The position numbers and the translations under genes are program-made. Below are positions 38,841-47,610 of a stretch of 64,000 bases of DNA, piece after piece. The notes beneath the pieces are model-generated. The model did not search any database. It had not been told where the DNA came from and saw only the letters and a program-made list of their open reading frames with translations. The stretch is from Devosia ginsengisoli (GTDB taxonomy: Bacteria > Pseudomonadota > Alphaproteobacteria > Rhizobiales > Devosiaceae), in NCBI RefSeq assembly GCF_007859655.1, contig NZ_CP042304.1:62001-126000 (forward strand), in the 5' to 3' direction. Position 1 is the stretch's first letter, and each line of letters opens with the position of its first letter.

Positions 38841-41800
38841 ATGCACCTCCTCTCCGCCCAGGCCGGCGCCATCCAGCAGGAAGGCGAAGCCATCGATCTC
38901 AACCAGCGCCCCGGGGCGCTGGTCTTTGCTTCATCGGCCGATAGCGAACTGGCCATGCTGGCCGGCGCCGCCGACCGGGCAGGGGAGGATGAACTCCGCC
39001 TCGCCAACACATTGCGCCTTTCCAACAATCTCTCGGTCGATCTCTGGCTGGAAAAAACGGTGGCGCATGCACGCCTCGTCACCCTCCGCCTCATCGGCGG
39101 CGCCGCCTATTTCCAATACGGCGTCGACGAACTCACCGCCCTCTGCGCCAACAGGAAGATTCCGCTCGTCCTGCTCCCCGGCGACGCCAACCCCGACCCC
39201 ATCCTGCAATCCCGCTCCACCATCCACCCCGATGACTGGACAAGGCTCCACAGCCTCTTCACCGCAGGCGGCCCCGACAACGCCGACACGATCCTCAAAG
39301 CATTCGTAAAGCTAGCGGCTCCTTCCCCTTCTCCCCTTGAGGGAGAAGGTGCCCGAAGGGCGGATGAGGGGGCTCTTTCTACCCTTCACCCCCAACCCTT
39401 CGCCCGCTTCGGCCTATGGCACCCGACCACCGGCATGACCGACGAGCCCGGCCTGCGCGCGCTCCACGCTGCAATGCCGCCCACGCACCGGCCGGATTCC
39501 TCCCCCTATCAGGGGGAGGCTAGGAGGGGGTACCCCACAAAGACTCCGCCTCACATCCCCATCCTCTTCTACCGCGCCGCCCTCGAAGGCGCCGGCACCG
39601 CCACCATCACGGCCCTCATCGCCGAGCTGGAATCGCAAAACCTCGCCCCGGTCCCGCTCCTCGTCTCCTCTCTCAAGGAAGCCCCCTGCGCCCGCTTCGT
39701 GCAGAACGCCCTCGCGGCCTTCCCGCCCGCGGCGATTTTCAACCTCACCGGCTTCGCCCTCGGCCTCGACAGCCTCGACGAAAAATCCAACCCCTTCGCC
39801 ACATCAGACGCTCCGGTCATCCAACTCATCCAGTCCGGCCGCTCCGAAGCCCAATGGCGCGCCGATAGCCAGGGCCTCTCCTCCAAGGACATGGCCATGT
39901 TCCTCGTCATGCCCGAAGTCGATGGGCGCCTCGGCGGCCTCATCATCGGCCACAAGGCCGACGCCGTCTGGCACACCCGCTGCCAGGTCCCCCTCACCGC
40001 CTACACCCCCGACCCTTCCGGCATCACCCGCGCCGTAACCCTAGCCAAAAACTGGTCCCGCCTCCGCACCACCCCCGCGCCGACCGCCGCGTCGCCCTCG
40101 TCCTCGCCAACTACCCCATCCGCGACGGCCGCCTCGCCAACGGCGTCGGCTACGACGCTCCCGAATCCACTTTGCGCATGCTCCTGGAATTGGAAAAGGC
40201 AGGATACGATCTATCGGCTCCGTCCCCTTCTCCCCCTCGTGGGAGAAGGTGCCCGAAGGGCGGATGAGGGGGCCTTCCCTACGGACGCCGCCACCCTCAT
40301 CGCCGCCCTCCAGTCCGGCCCCACCAACGCCAATCCCCAGCGCGGCTCATCCCCCGCCACGCTCCCGCTCGCCCGCTACGCCGAACTCTTCGCCACCCTG
40401 CCCGAAAAAATCCGCACCGAAGTCACCACCCGCTGGGGCGACCCCACCACCGATCCCTTCATCCGCGACAACACCTTCCACCTCCCCGCGCTCATGTCAG
40501 GCAATATCGCCATCCTGCTCCAGCCCGCCCGGGGCTACCAGCTCGACGAAACCGCCTCCTATCACGACCCGGCCCTCGTCCCGCCCCATGCCTATCTCGC
40601 CGCCTATCTCTGGCTGCGCCACGATTTCGGCGCCCATGCCCTCATCCACAACGGCAAGCACGGCACTCTCGAATGGCTCCCCGGCAAGGCCACCGCGCTC
40701 GATGAAGCCAGCTATCCCGACGCCCTCTGGGGCCAGCTGCCCCATCTCTATCCCTTCATCGTCAACGATCCCGGCGAAGGTACCCAGGCCAAGCGCCGCG
40801 CGGGCGCCGTCATCATCGATCACCTCGTGCCCCCGCTCACCCGCGCCGAAACCTATGGTCCCCTCAGGGAACTCGAAGCCCTGCTTGATGAATATTACGC
40901 CGCCTCCGGCATGGACCGCCGCCGCCTCGCCGACCTCAAGCGCCGTATCCTCGATTTTGTCAGCGACAGCAGGCTCGACCGCGATATCGGTCTGCCCGAG
41001 GACGTAACCCAAGCCCTGATCAAGATCGACAACTTCCTCTGCGACCTCAAGGAAGCCCAGATCCGCGACGGCCTGCACATCTTCGGCCAATCGCCCGAGG
41101 GCACCCTCGAACGCGACCTCGCGGTGGCTTTGGCCCGCGTCCCCCGCGGCGACGGGGCAGGGGAGGCTTCCCTCATCCGTGCCCTCGCCGATGACCTCAA
41201 GCTCGGCTTCGATCCGCTGACATCAAAGCTGGGAACCCCGTGGACCGGGCCAACCCCCACCCTCACTCCCTCCCCACAAGGGGGAGGGAAGCCCGCTCAG
41301 AGTCTCTCCACGAATTCTGAATTTGCGGCCCCATCGCCTCCCTCCCCCTTGTGGGGAGGGAATGAGGGTGGGGATAAGCCACGCACACTGGGCGACGTGG
41401 TGGAACATCTCGAAAATCTGGCTGCCTCGTTGGTCGATGGCACGCTGACGGCCGATCCCGACTGGACCGCCACAGCAGCCGTCCTCGCCACGGTACAATC
41501 CACCATCCGCCCCCGCCTCGCCGCCTCCGGCCCGGCCGAAATCGCCGCCCTCATCGCCGGGCTCGATGGCAAATTCATCGCCCCAGGGCCCTCCGGCGCG
41601 CCCTCACGCGGTCGCCTCGACGTGCTGCCCACCGGCCGTAATTTCTATTCGGTGGATTCCCGCGCCGTCCCCACGCCATCAGCCTGGGAACTCGGCAAAA
41701 AATCCGCCGAAAGCCTCGTCCTCCGCCACCTGCAGGATCATGGCCATCATCTGCGCGCAGTCGCCCTCTCCGTCTGGGGCACCGCCAACATGCGCACCGG

Positions 41801-42797
41801 CGGCGACGACATTGCCCAGGCCATGGCGCTGATCGGCGCCCGCCCCACCTGGGATCCCGGCTCCCTCCGCGTCTCCGGCTATGAAATCATCCCGCTGGCC
41901 AAGCTCGGTCGCCCCCGCGTCGACGTCACCCTGCGCATATCCGGCTTCTTCCGCGACGCCTTCCCCGCCCAGATCGCCCTGTTCGATCGCGCCATCCGCG
42001 CCATCGGCGCCCTCGACGAACCCACCGACGACAACCCCATCGCCGCCACCATGCGCGCAGACGCCCTCGGCCTCATCGCCTCAGGCCAGGACGAAGCCGC
42101 CGCCGGCCACCGCATTTTCGGCTCCAAACCCGGCACCTACGGCGCCGGCCTCAATGCCATGATCGACTCGGGCGCCTGGTCCACCAAATCCGACCTCGCC
42201 AATCGCGCTCTCGATTGGGGCCAATACGCCTATGGCGCGAAAGACGCCGGCACCCCCCAGCGCGACCGCTTCGCCGCCCGCCTCTCCGATATCGACGCCG
42301 TCATCCACAATCAGGACAATCGCGAGCACGACCTGCTCGACTCAGACAATTACTACCAGTTCGAGGGCGGCCTCTCCGCAGTCGCCGAATCCCTCACCGG
42401 CGCAAAACCTTCCGCCTACCACAACGACCATTCCCGCCCCGAACGCCCGCTCATCCGCACGCTGGAAGAGGAAATCTCCCACGTCATGCGCTCCCGCGTG
42501 GTCAATCCGAAATGGCTCGCTGGCATGCAACGCCACGGCTATCGCGGCGCCTTCGAGATCATTGCTACCGTCGATTTCATGTTCGCCTTCGCCGCCACCA
42601 CGGGCGCGGTCAAGACCCACCATTTCGACCTGGCCTTCGAAGCCTTCGTCGAAGACGATGTGGTGCGCGACTGGCTCAAGGGAGCCAATGCCCACGGCTA
42701 TGCCGAACTGATCGCCAAGTTCAACGATGCCATCAAGCGCGGCCTCTGGGCCCCGCGCTCCAATTCCGCCCACGCCTATCTGGAGGAGTCCAAATGA
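38841..42797 (+). CDS. cobN: Cobaltochelatase subunit CobN, carrying four in-frame repeat insertions
   Basis: 1318 residues, longer than the usual 1250-1280. CobN is the large subunit of the ATP-dependent CobNST complex that inserts Co2+ into hydrogenobyrinate a,c-diamide. Conserved blocks include HNGKHGTLEWLPGKA, GEGTQAKRRAGAVIIDH and RVDVTLRISGFFRDAFP. Palindromic repeats of families A, B, A and C lie at 39320, 39497, 40215 and 41252 and are translated in phase. Between about 40077 and 40232 the reading frame is shifted: the true frame reads RRVALVLANYPIRDG, and a missing C (40072-40076) and an extra C (40232-40236) cancel. cobS/cobT are not in the window. Confidence 0.93.
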   Translation: MHLLSAQAGAIQQEGEAIDLNQRPGALVFASSADSELAMLAGAADRAGEDELRLANTLRLSNNLSVDLWLEKTVAHARLVTLRLIGGAAYFQYGVDELTALCANRKIPLVLLPGDANPDPILQSRSTIHPDDWTRLHSLFTAGGPDNADTILKAFVKLAAPSPSPLEGEGARRADEGALSTLHPQPFARFGLWHPTTGMTDEPGLRALHAAMPPTHRPDSSPYQGEARRGYPTKTPPHIPILFYRAALEGAGTATITALIAELESQNLAPVPLLVSSLKEAPCARFVQNALAAFPPAAIFNLTGFALGLDSLDEKSNPFATSDAPVIQLIQSGRSEAQWRADSQGLSSKDMAMFLVMPEVDGRLGGLIIGHKADAVWHTRCQVPLTAYTPDPSGITRAVTLAKNWSRLRTTPAPTAASPSSSPTTPSATAASPTASATTLPNPLCACSWNWKRQDTIYRLRPLLPLVGEGARRADEGAFPTDAATLIAALQSGPTNANPQRGSSPATLPLARYAELFATLPEKIRTEVTTRWGDPTTDPFIRDNTFHLPALMSGNIAILLQPARGYQLDETASYHDPALVPPHAYLAAYLWLRHDFGAHALIHNGKHGTLEWLPGKATALDEASYPDALWGQLPHLYPFIVNDPGEGTQAKRRAGAVIIDHLVPPLTRAETYGPLRELEALLDEYYAASGMDRRRLADLKRRILDFVSDSRLDRDIGLPEDVTQALIKIDNFLCDLKEAQIRDGLHIFGQSPEGTLERDLAVALARVPRGDGAGEASLIRALADDLKLGFDPLTSKLGTPWTGPTPTLTPSPQGGGKPAQSLSTNSEFAAPSPPSPLWGGNEGGDKPRTLGDVVEHLENLAASLVDGTLTADPDWTATAAVLATVQSTIRPRLAASGPAEIAALIAGLDGKFIAPGPSGAPSRGRLDVLPTGRNFYSVDSRAVPTPSAWELGKKSAESLVLRHLQDHGHHLRAVALSVWGTANMRTGGDDIAQAMALIGARPTWDPGSLRVSGYEIIPLAKLGRPRVDVTLRISGFFRDAFPAQIALFDRAIRAIGALDEPTDDNPIAATMRADALGLIASGQDEAAAGHRIFGSKPGTYGAGLNAMIDSGAWSTKSDLANRALDWGQYAYGAKDAGTPQRDRFAARLSDIDAVIHNQDNREHDLLDSDNYYQFEGGLSAVAESLTGAKPSAYHNDHSRPERPLIRTLEEEISHVMRSRVVNPKWLAGMQRHGYRGAFEIIATVDFMFAFAATTGAVKTHHFDLAFEAFVEDDVVRDWLKGANAHGYAELIAKFNDAIKRGLWAPRSNSAHAYLEESK
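39320..39374. repeat. Family A repeat inside cobN (first)
   Basis: CTTCTCCCCTTGAGGGAGAAGG plus GCCCGAAGGGC, read in frame as [15 protein letters not shown]. The surrounding CobN sequence continues on both sides. Confidence 0.85.
39497..39535. repeat. Family B repeat inside cobN
   Basis: TCCTCCCCCTATCAGGGGGA plus GGCTAGGAGGGGGT, read in frame as SSPYQGEARRGYP. Confidence 0.85.
40215..40273. repeat. Family A repeat inside cobN (second)
   Basis: Same unit as at 39320, read in the downstream frame as [11 protein letters not shown]. Its first half has five C (40232-40236), where other copies have four. Confidence 0.85.
41252..41374. repeat. Family C inverted repeat pair inside cobN
   Basis: Two facing ACTCCCTCCCCACAAGGGGG-type units, about 50 bases apart, are translated in frame (PTLTPSPQGGGK ... 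SPPSPLWGGNEGG). The pair matches the intergenic pair at 5464-5590. Confidence 0.85.
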
Positions 42798-43435
42798 CCG
42801 ACAAGCCTGCCAAGAAGACCGACCTGATGACCGAGGCGGAGCGCGACGCCTATCACGCCGAAAAGATGCGGAAGAAGCGCGAGGCGCGGAACAAGATTCT
42901 GGCGACCAAGACCCAGGAAAAAGGCCTGCTCATCGTCCATACCGGCAAGGGCAAGGGCAAATCCACCGCCGCCTTCGGCATGGTGTTTCGCGCCCTCGGC
43001 CACGGCTTCAAGGTCGGCGTCGTGCAATTCGTCAAGGGCGTATGGGAAACCGGTGAGCGCGACGTGCTCGACAAATTCCCCGACCTCGTCACCATCAACG
43101 CCATGGGCGAAGGCTTCACCTGGGACGTCGCCGACCGCCAGCGCGACCTCGCCGCCGCCCGCAAGGCCTGGGACGAGGCCAAGGCGCTGATCGCGGACCC
43201 CAGCTACAAGCTGGTCCTGCTCGACGAGCTCAACATCGTCCTGCGCTACGACTATCTGCCTCTCGAGGAAGTGGTCGAGTTCCTGGCCAACAAGCCCGCC
43301 GACAAGCACGTCATCGTCACCGGCCGCAACGCCAAGGACGAAATCATCGACATTGCCGACCTCGTCACCGAAATGACCGAAATCAAGCACCACTTCCGCG
43401 CGGGCGTGAAAGCCCAGAAGGGCATCGAGTTCTAA
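42794..43435 (+). CDS. cobO: Cob(I)yrinic acid a,c-diamide adenosyltransferase
   Basis: 213 residues, CobO/BtuR type. P-loop HTGKGKGKSTAAFG and LVLLDELNIVLRYDYL are family hallmarks. It transfers the adenosyl group of ATP to Co(I) of the corrin ring. Its ATG overlaps the cobN stop by four bases. Confidence 0.95.
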   Translation: MTDKPAKKTDLMTEAERDAYHAEKMRKKREARNKILATKTQEKGLLIVHTGKGKGKSTAAFGMVFRALGHGFKVGVVQFVKGVWETGERDVLDKFPDLVTINAMGEGFTWDVADRQRDLAAARKAWDEAKALIADPSYKLVLLDELNIVLRYDYLPLEEVVEFLANKPADKHVIVTGRNAKDEIIDIADLVTEMTEIKHHFRAGVKAQKGIEF

Positions 43436-43454
43436 CAATACCTGCGCCTCAACA

Positions 43455-43614
43455 GCTCTCATGGTGAGCCTGTCGAACCACGAGGGCGTGGCATTGATGC
43501 TACCCCACCCACGATGTCACCCCGGCCTTGAGCCGGGGCCCATCCTGAGTGGTTTCCACGCCCAACGATGGCAGAACTATCTCAGGATGGATCCCCGCCT
43601 CCGCGGGGATGACA
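43455..43614. repeat. Family F copy followed by family E inverted pair
   Basis: CTCATGGTGAGCCTGTCGAA...CCACGAGGGCGTGG at 43455-43491 and a CACCCCGGCCTTGAGCCGGG / CAGGATGGATCCCCGCCTCC pair at 43516-43614, between cobO and the converging hypothetical gene. Confidence 0.75.
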
Positions 43615-43634
43615 CCGAGTTTGGAACGCCGCTC

Positions 43635-44102
43635 TCAGCAATTCCCCCGCAAACTCCCCACCAGCCGCTCCACCACCGGATTCATCTCCGATACATCCGT
43701 CACCGAATATTCCATCCGGAACGCCGCATAGCTCGTCCCGTCGCATAGCAGCACTATGCGCTGGTAGAGAATGCGCGACCCCTTGACCGCCGACCAACTG
43801 GCCCAGCGCGGCGTCACGGCTTGATAGGTCGTGTTCCACGCCTCGGACTCGCCCCAGGCCATGCGCTGGCTTACTTCGTCCTCGAAGCTATCAGTGAGGT
43901 TGCCGCCCCACACCGTCAGATAGGTGGGATTGCCCCCGGCCGCGAAACTCGCGCCGTCGCCATTGTCACTGAAATTCTGGTCACTGAAACCGGGCGGAAT
44001 ATCCACGCCATAGCCGAACCGGCCATTTTCATAATGCTCCCAACCCTGCGCAAAAGCAGGGGCGGCGATCAGGGCGAAGATGAGGGCAAGAAAGATACGC
44101 AT
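43635..44102 (-). CDS. Exported hypothetical protein
   Basis: 155 residues. Signal peptide ends at about residue 18 (APAFAQ). The mature part begins GWEHYENGRFGYGVDIPPGF, a pattern seen in small periplasmic proteins of Hyphomicrobiales; two cysteines (VLLCDG and the C-terminal Cys) may pair. I assign no function. Confidence 0.65.
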   Translation of the reverse strand: MRIFLALIFALIAAPAFAQGWEHYENGRFGYGVDIPPGFSDQNFSDNGDGASFAAGGNPTYLTVWGGNLTDSFEDEVSQRMAWGESEAWNTTYQAVTPRWASWSAVKGSRILYQRIVLLCDGTSYAAFRMEYSVTDVSEMNPVVERLVGSLRGNC

Positions 44103-44166
44103 GCCCCAAGCCTGCCTGCGTTGGCGCCTCGCTGCAAGTCACGATATTGCCCGGGCACCAGCCGGA

Positions 44167-44204
44167 TTCCTCCCCCTATCAGGGGAGGCTAGGAGGGGGT
44201 ATCC
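44167..44204. repeat. Family B repeat
   Basis: TTCCTCCCCCTATCAGGGGA plus GGCTAGGAGGGGGTATCC, between the exported protein and the CDF transporter. Confidence 0.8.
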
Positions 44205-44217
44205 CCCAAATACCCCC

Positions 44218-45117
44218 TCACACCACCACGATCCCCGCATGCTTGGCCTTCTCCTCCGGCTCCACATGAATGGTGATCTGCACATCCTTCACTGCCTCGC
44301 GCAGCTTGGCCTCGATCGCATCGCAAATGGCATGCGCCGCGTCCACGCTCATCGCGCCGGGCACGACGAGGTGAAAATCGATAAAGGTCATCTTTCCCGC
44401 CTGCCGCGTGCGGATGTCGTGCGCCTCGATCGCCCCGTCGGCATTGGTGGCGATCACCTCGCGGATGGTCTTCTGCGTATCCTTGGGCACGGCCACGTCC
44501 ATCAGCCCGCCCACGCTCTGCCAGATCACGCCCCAGCCCGACCACAGGATATTGAGCGCCACCAGCCCCGCCAGCACCGAGTCGAGCGCCGCCCAGCCGG
44601 TCAGAAACACCAGCCCCAGCCCCAGCAACACGCCGATGGTCGAAACCACGTCGGTCAGCAGGTGCTTGCCATCGGCCTCCAGTGCCGGCGACCGCACCGC
44701 CCGTCCATGCCGGATCAGCACAAAGGCCCAGATCACGTTGATGACGGTCGCCACGCCGCTGACCATCAGCCCCTGTACCGGCGCCTCCGGCAATTCCGGC
44801 GCCAAAAAGCCCAGCACGGCCTCGCGGAAGATCAGGATCGCCGCCACGATGATCATCACGCCCACGATGACCGCCGAGAAATATTCCGCCTTGTGATAGC
44901 CATAGGGCAGGGCGGCATCGGCCGGCTTCTGCGCCAGCCGCACCGCGATCAGCGCCACAATGGCCGTCACCACGTTGACGATCGATTCCAGCGCATCGGA
45001 ATAAAGCGCGATCGAGCCGGTAATATACCACGCGAGAAATTTCAGCCCGAGCACGATCAGCCCGACCAAAAGGCTCGCTCCGGCAATAGCCAGCGTTCTG
45101 TTTGCGGTAATGCTCAC
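44218..45117 (-). CDS. Cation diffusion facilitator (CDF) transporter
   Basis: 299 residues: six hydrophobic helices and a C-terminal cytosolic domain (about 210-295, HDIRTRQAGKMTFIDFHLVV). Metal-site residues appear as SDALES in helix 2 and HLLTDV in helix 5. CDF proteins export Zn2+, Co2+ or similar in exchange for protons; its place among cobalt/cobalamin genes makes cobalt a reasonable but unproven substrate. GTG start. The 248-base gap upstream (45118-45365) shows no clear signal. Confidence 0.85.
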   Translation of the reverse strand: MSITANRTLAIAGASLLVGLIVLGLKFLAWYITGSIALYSDALESIVNVVTAIVALIAVRLAQKPADAALPYGYHKAEYFSAVIVGVMIIVAAILIFREAVLGFLAPELPEAPVQGLMVSGVATVINVIWAFVLIRHGRAVRSPALEADGKHLLTDVVSTIGVLLGLGLVFLTGWAALDSVLAGLVALNILWSGWGVIWQSVGGLMDVAVPKDTQKTIREVIATNADGAIEAHDIRTRQAGKMTFIDFHLVVPGAMSVDAAHAICDAIEAKLREAVKDVQITIHVEPEEKAKHAGIVVV

Positions 45118-45365
45118 GACAGAGGCCCCCGATTTGGCTGTCCCCAGCCCATAGACCCATGCGTCGTCAGCGGCAAGTCATTGAATTTGCAAATCATTTT
45201 CAGAAGCATTCTGATCTGGCCGTGCTTTGCCGCAAGCCATTGATTGACCACGCGCTTCCCCCCCGCCTAGAACCAATCCGCGCAGAGTTCCCACGACGGA
45301 ACTGAAACAGAATTCGGTGCGGTCGACCCAATCAGGGACCAATTCCGAACTGCACGAGGCCATAG

Positions 45366-45785
45366 ATGACGCAAATATCGGGACGCATCGTCGCCGGAAT
45401 CGGCTTTGCCAGCGCCGCCACGGCGCAGGAGTTGATCGACCTGATCGCGGCCAGCCTGGCCGAGGCCGGTCTTGACGCCACCCACCTCGCCGCCATCGCC
45501 ACCCATAAGCGCAAGCTAGGCACCGCAATCCCGCTGCATGTTGCCGCCCATTTCGGCGTGCCGCTGCGCCTGCTCGATGATGGCGACCTGACCATGCTCG
45601 GCCTTGCCGAAGGCGCCGCCGCCGCTGCCGGCCCATTGCGCCTCACCAAGCGCAAATCGCGCTACGCCACCTGCGCCCTGGCCGATTGCGCGCCCGGCTT
45701 TTCCGTCGCCAGCTTCGGTCAGCCGCCGATATCCAGCGCGGCGATGGCTTCGTCCAGGCTCGCCACTTCATTGGCCGGGCCATAG
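45366..45785 (+). CDS. cobE: Cobalamin biosynthesis protein CobE
   Basis: 139 residues, matching CobE / the C-terminal domain of CbiG: GIGFASAATAQEL at the start and a core ATHKRKLGTAIPLHVAAHFG. In the aerobic pathway it is needed for an early precorrin step, but its reaction is unclear. The last 20 codons overlap the 3' end of cobK on the other strand; the natural end of homologues may be nearer VASFGQP. Confidence 0.85.
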   Translation: MTQISGRIVAGIGFASAATAQELIDLIAASLAEAGLDATHLAAIATHKRKLGTAIPLHVAAHFGVPLRLLDDGDLTMLGLAEGAAAAAGPLRLTKRKSRYATCALADCAPGFSVASFGQPPISSAAMASSRLATSLAGP

Positions 45786-46447
45786 ACCGGCCGCGCGATC
45801 ATGATCACCTTGACCCCCAGCTTTTGCGCCGCTTCCAGCTTGGCCGCAGTCTGTCCGCCGCCCGAATTCTTGGTGACCAGATGAGTAATGCCCTCGCGCT
45901 GCATCAGCGCCATTTCGTCACCCACCGAATAGGGCGGTCGCGTCCGCAACAGGCTGGCATGGCGCGGCAATTCCATATCCGGCACCTCGATGGTCCGCAC
46001 CACGAATTGGCAATCGTCCCGCTCGAGAAAATGGCTGAGCCCGGTATGTCCCGTGGTCAGCAACACATCGGCATTGGGTGGCAGCGCCGCCGCCGCCTCG
46101 GCCACATTCTCGACAGTCACCCAGTCAGCGCCGATCTGCTGCTCCCATGCAGGCCGCATATAGCGCACCAGCGGCACCCTGGCCTGCTGCGCCGCCGCCA
46201 CCGCATTGATGGAAATCAGCCCGGCATAGGGGTGGGTCGCGTCCACCAGCCGATCGATTCCGGCCACCTTCAGATACGCCGCCAGCCCCGGAATCCCGCC
46301 AAACTTGCCCATGCGCAGCCCGCCCTCGGGGAGCTTCGGGTCCTGCGTGCGCCCCGCCAGCGAGGTCGTCACCTCATGCCCCATCGCCACCAGCCGATTG
46401 GCCAGCTCCCGCGCCTCGCCCGTACCGCCCAGGATCAGGATTTTCAT
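45719..46447 (-). CDS. cobK: Precorrin-6A reductase
   Basis: 242 residues, family length. NADPH-binding start ILILGGTGEARELANRL and the block ATHPYAGLISINA are typical. It reduces precorrin-6A to precorrin-6B. The start at 46447 avoids the translated repeats upstream. It converges with cobE, sharing 67 bases. Confidence 0.95.
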   Translation of the reverse strand: MKILILGGTGEARELANRLVAMGHEVTTSLAGRTQDPKLPEGGLRMGKFGGIPGLAAYLKVAGIDRLVDATHPYAGLISINAVAAAQQARVPLVRYMRPAWEQQIGADWVTVENVAEAAAALPPNADVLLTTGHTGLSHFLERDDCQFVVRTIEVPDMELPRHASLLRTRPPYSVGDEMALMQREGITHLVTKNSGGGQTAAKLEAAQKLGVKVIMIARPVYGPANEVASLDEAIAALDIGG

Positions 46448-46527
46448 GGTTTTGCCGGTGCTCCTTTCCACCAATGTGCCCATTGGCAACGCGTTTCTCA
46501 AGCTCCCGCACCGGCGTTTCAGTCGAC

Positions 46528-46628
46528 ACCCTCCCCCTTGCGGGGAGGGATCAAGGGTGGGGGCGTTTAGCCCCGATATCCGGGCCAACCACCACCCCCT
46601 CCCAACCTCCCCCGTCGAGGGGGAGGTG
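46528..46628. repeat. Mixed family C/D repeat region
   Basis: CACCCTCCCCCTTGCGGGGAG and CCAACCTCCCCCGTCGAGGG units lie in the divergent cobK-cobA gap. Confidence 0.75.
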
Positions 46629-46660
46629 CCGCCCTGTGGATAGAACGAGATGGTGCCACA

Positions 46661-47487
46661 GTGTCTGACCCCACCCGCCACCCCAACCATTTCGCCGCCC
46701 TCGACCACGCCGATTTCCCCCCCTTGAACCCGGCTCCGTCTGGCTGGTCGGCGCCGGCCCCGGTGGCCCCGGCCTTGTCTCGCTGCTCGCCTACCATGCG
46801 CTCGGCCAGGCCGATGTCATCGTGCATGACGCCCTGGTCTCGCCCGACCTCCTCGCCATGGCCCCCAGGCACACGGAGAAAGTGTTCGCCGGCAAGCGCG
46901 GCGGCAAGCCCTCGCCCAAACAGGCCGACATCACCCTGCAACTCATCGACCTCGCCCGGTCAGGCAAGCGCGTCCTCCGCCTCAAGGGCGGCGATCCCTT
47001 CATGTTCGGCCGCGGCGGCGAGGAAGCCGGCGCCCTGGCCCGCGCAGGCGTGCCCTTCCGCATCGTCCCCGGCATTTCCGCCGGCCTCGGGGGCCTCGCC
47101 TATGCGGGCATTCCCGTCACCCACCGCGACACCAACCACGCCGTGATCTTCCTCACCGGTCACGACGAAACCGGCGCCGTCCCGCAAGGCGTCGATTGGG
47201 CCGCCGTTGCCAACGCCGCCCCCGTCATCGTCATGTTCATGGCGGTCAAGCATCTCGGCTCCATCGCCCAAAAACTCCTCGCCGCCGGCCGCCCCGCCAC
47301 CGACCGCCTCGCCGTGGTCTCCCACGCCGCCACCCCGGCCCAATCCATCATCGAAACCACCCTGTCCCAGGCACACACCCTCACCGAGGTGCCCACCCCG
47401 GCCATCGTCGTCCTCGGCCCCGTCAGCGCCTACCGCCAATCGCTGGACTGGTACGTGGACGAAGCCCGGAGGCATGTCTTTGGCTGA
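46661..47487 (+). CDS. cobA: Uroporphyrinogen-III C-methyltransferase (frameshift near N-terminus)
   Basis: Restored length 275 residues. SUMT methylates uroporphyrinogen III at C2 and C7 to give precorrin-2, the branch point to cobalamin. Seen: VGAGPGGPGLVSLL, VHDALVSPDLL, GDPFMFGRGGEE and PGISAGLGGLAYAGIP. A seven-C run (46717-46723) should be eight, joining DFPP to LEPGSVWLVGAG. The GTG start at 46661 is tentative. It opens the cobA-cobB-cobQ-cobD run. Confidence 0.9.
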
Positions 47488-47502
47488 GCACGGATTTTAC
47501 AG

Positions 47503-47577
47503 TGTGCCCACCCTCCCCCTTGAGGGGAGGGTAGCGACGCTAGGCCTGAAAGGCCGTAGCAAAGCTAGGGAGGGGGT
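47503..47577. repeat. Family D repeat
   Basis: CCACCCTCCCCCTTGAGGGG, a GCTAGGC...GGCCGTAGC inner hairpin, and GCTAGGGAGGGGGT, between cobA and cobB. Confidence 0.85.
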
Positions 47578-47610
47578 AATTCTGTGGGGCACTTTCTGGG
47601 TTATTCACCC

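Noticed and set aside
40077..40232. Novel CobN domain rich in Ala, Ser, Thr and Pro
   Set aside because: This stretch is an out-of-frame reading; the neighbouring frame encodes ordinary CobN sequence.
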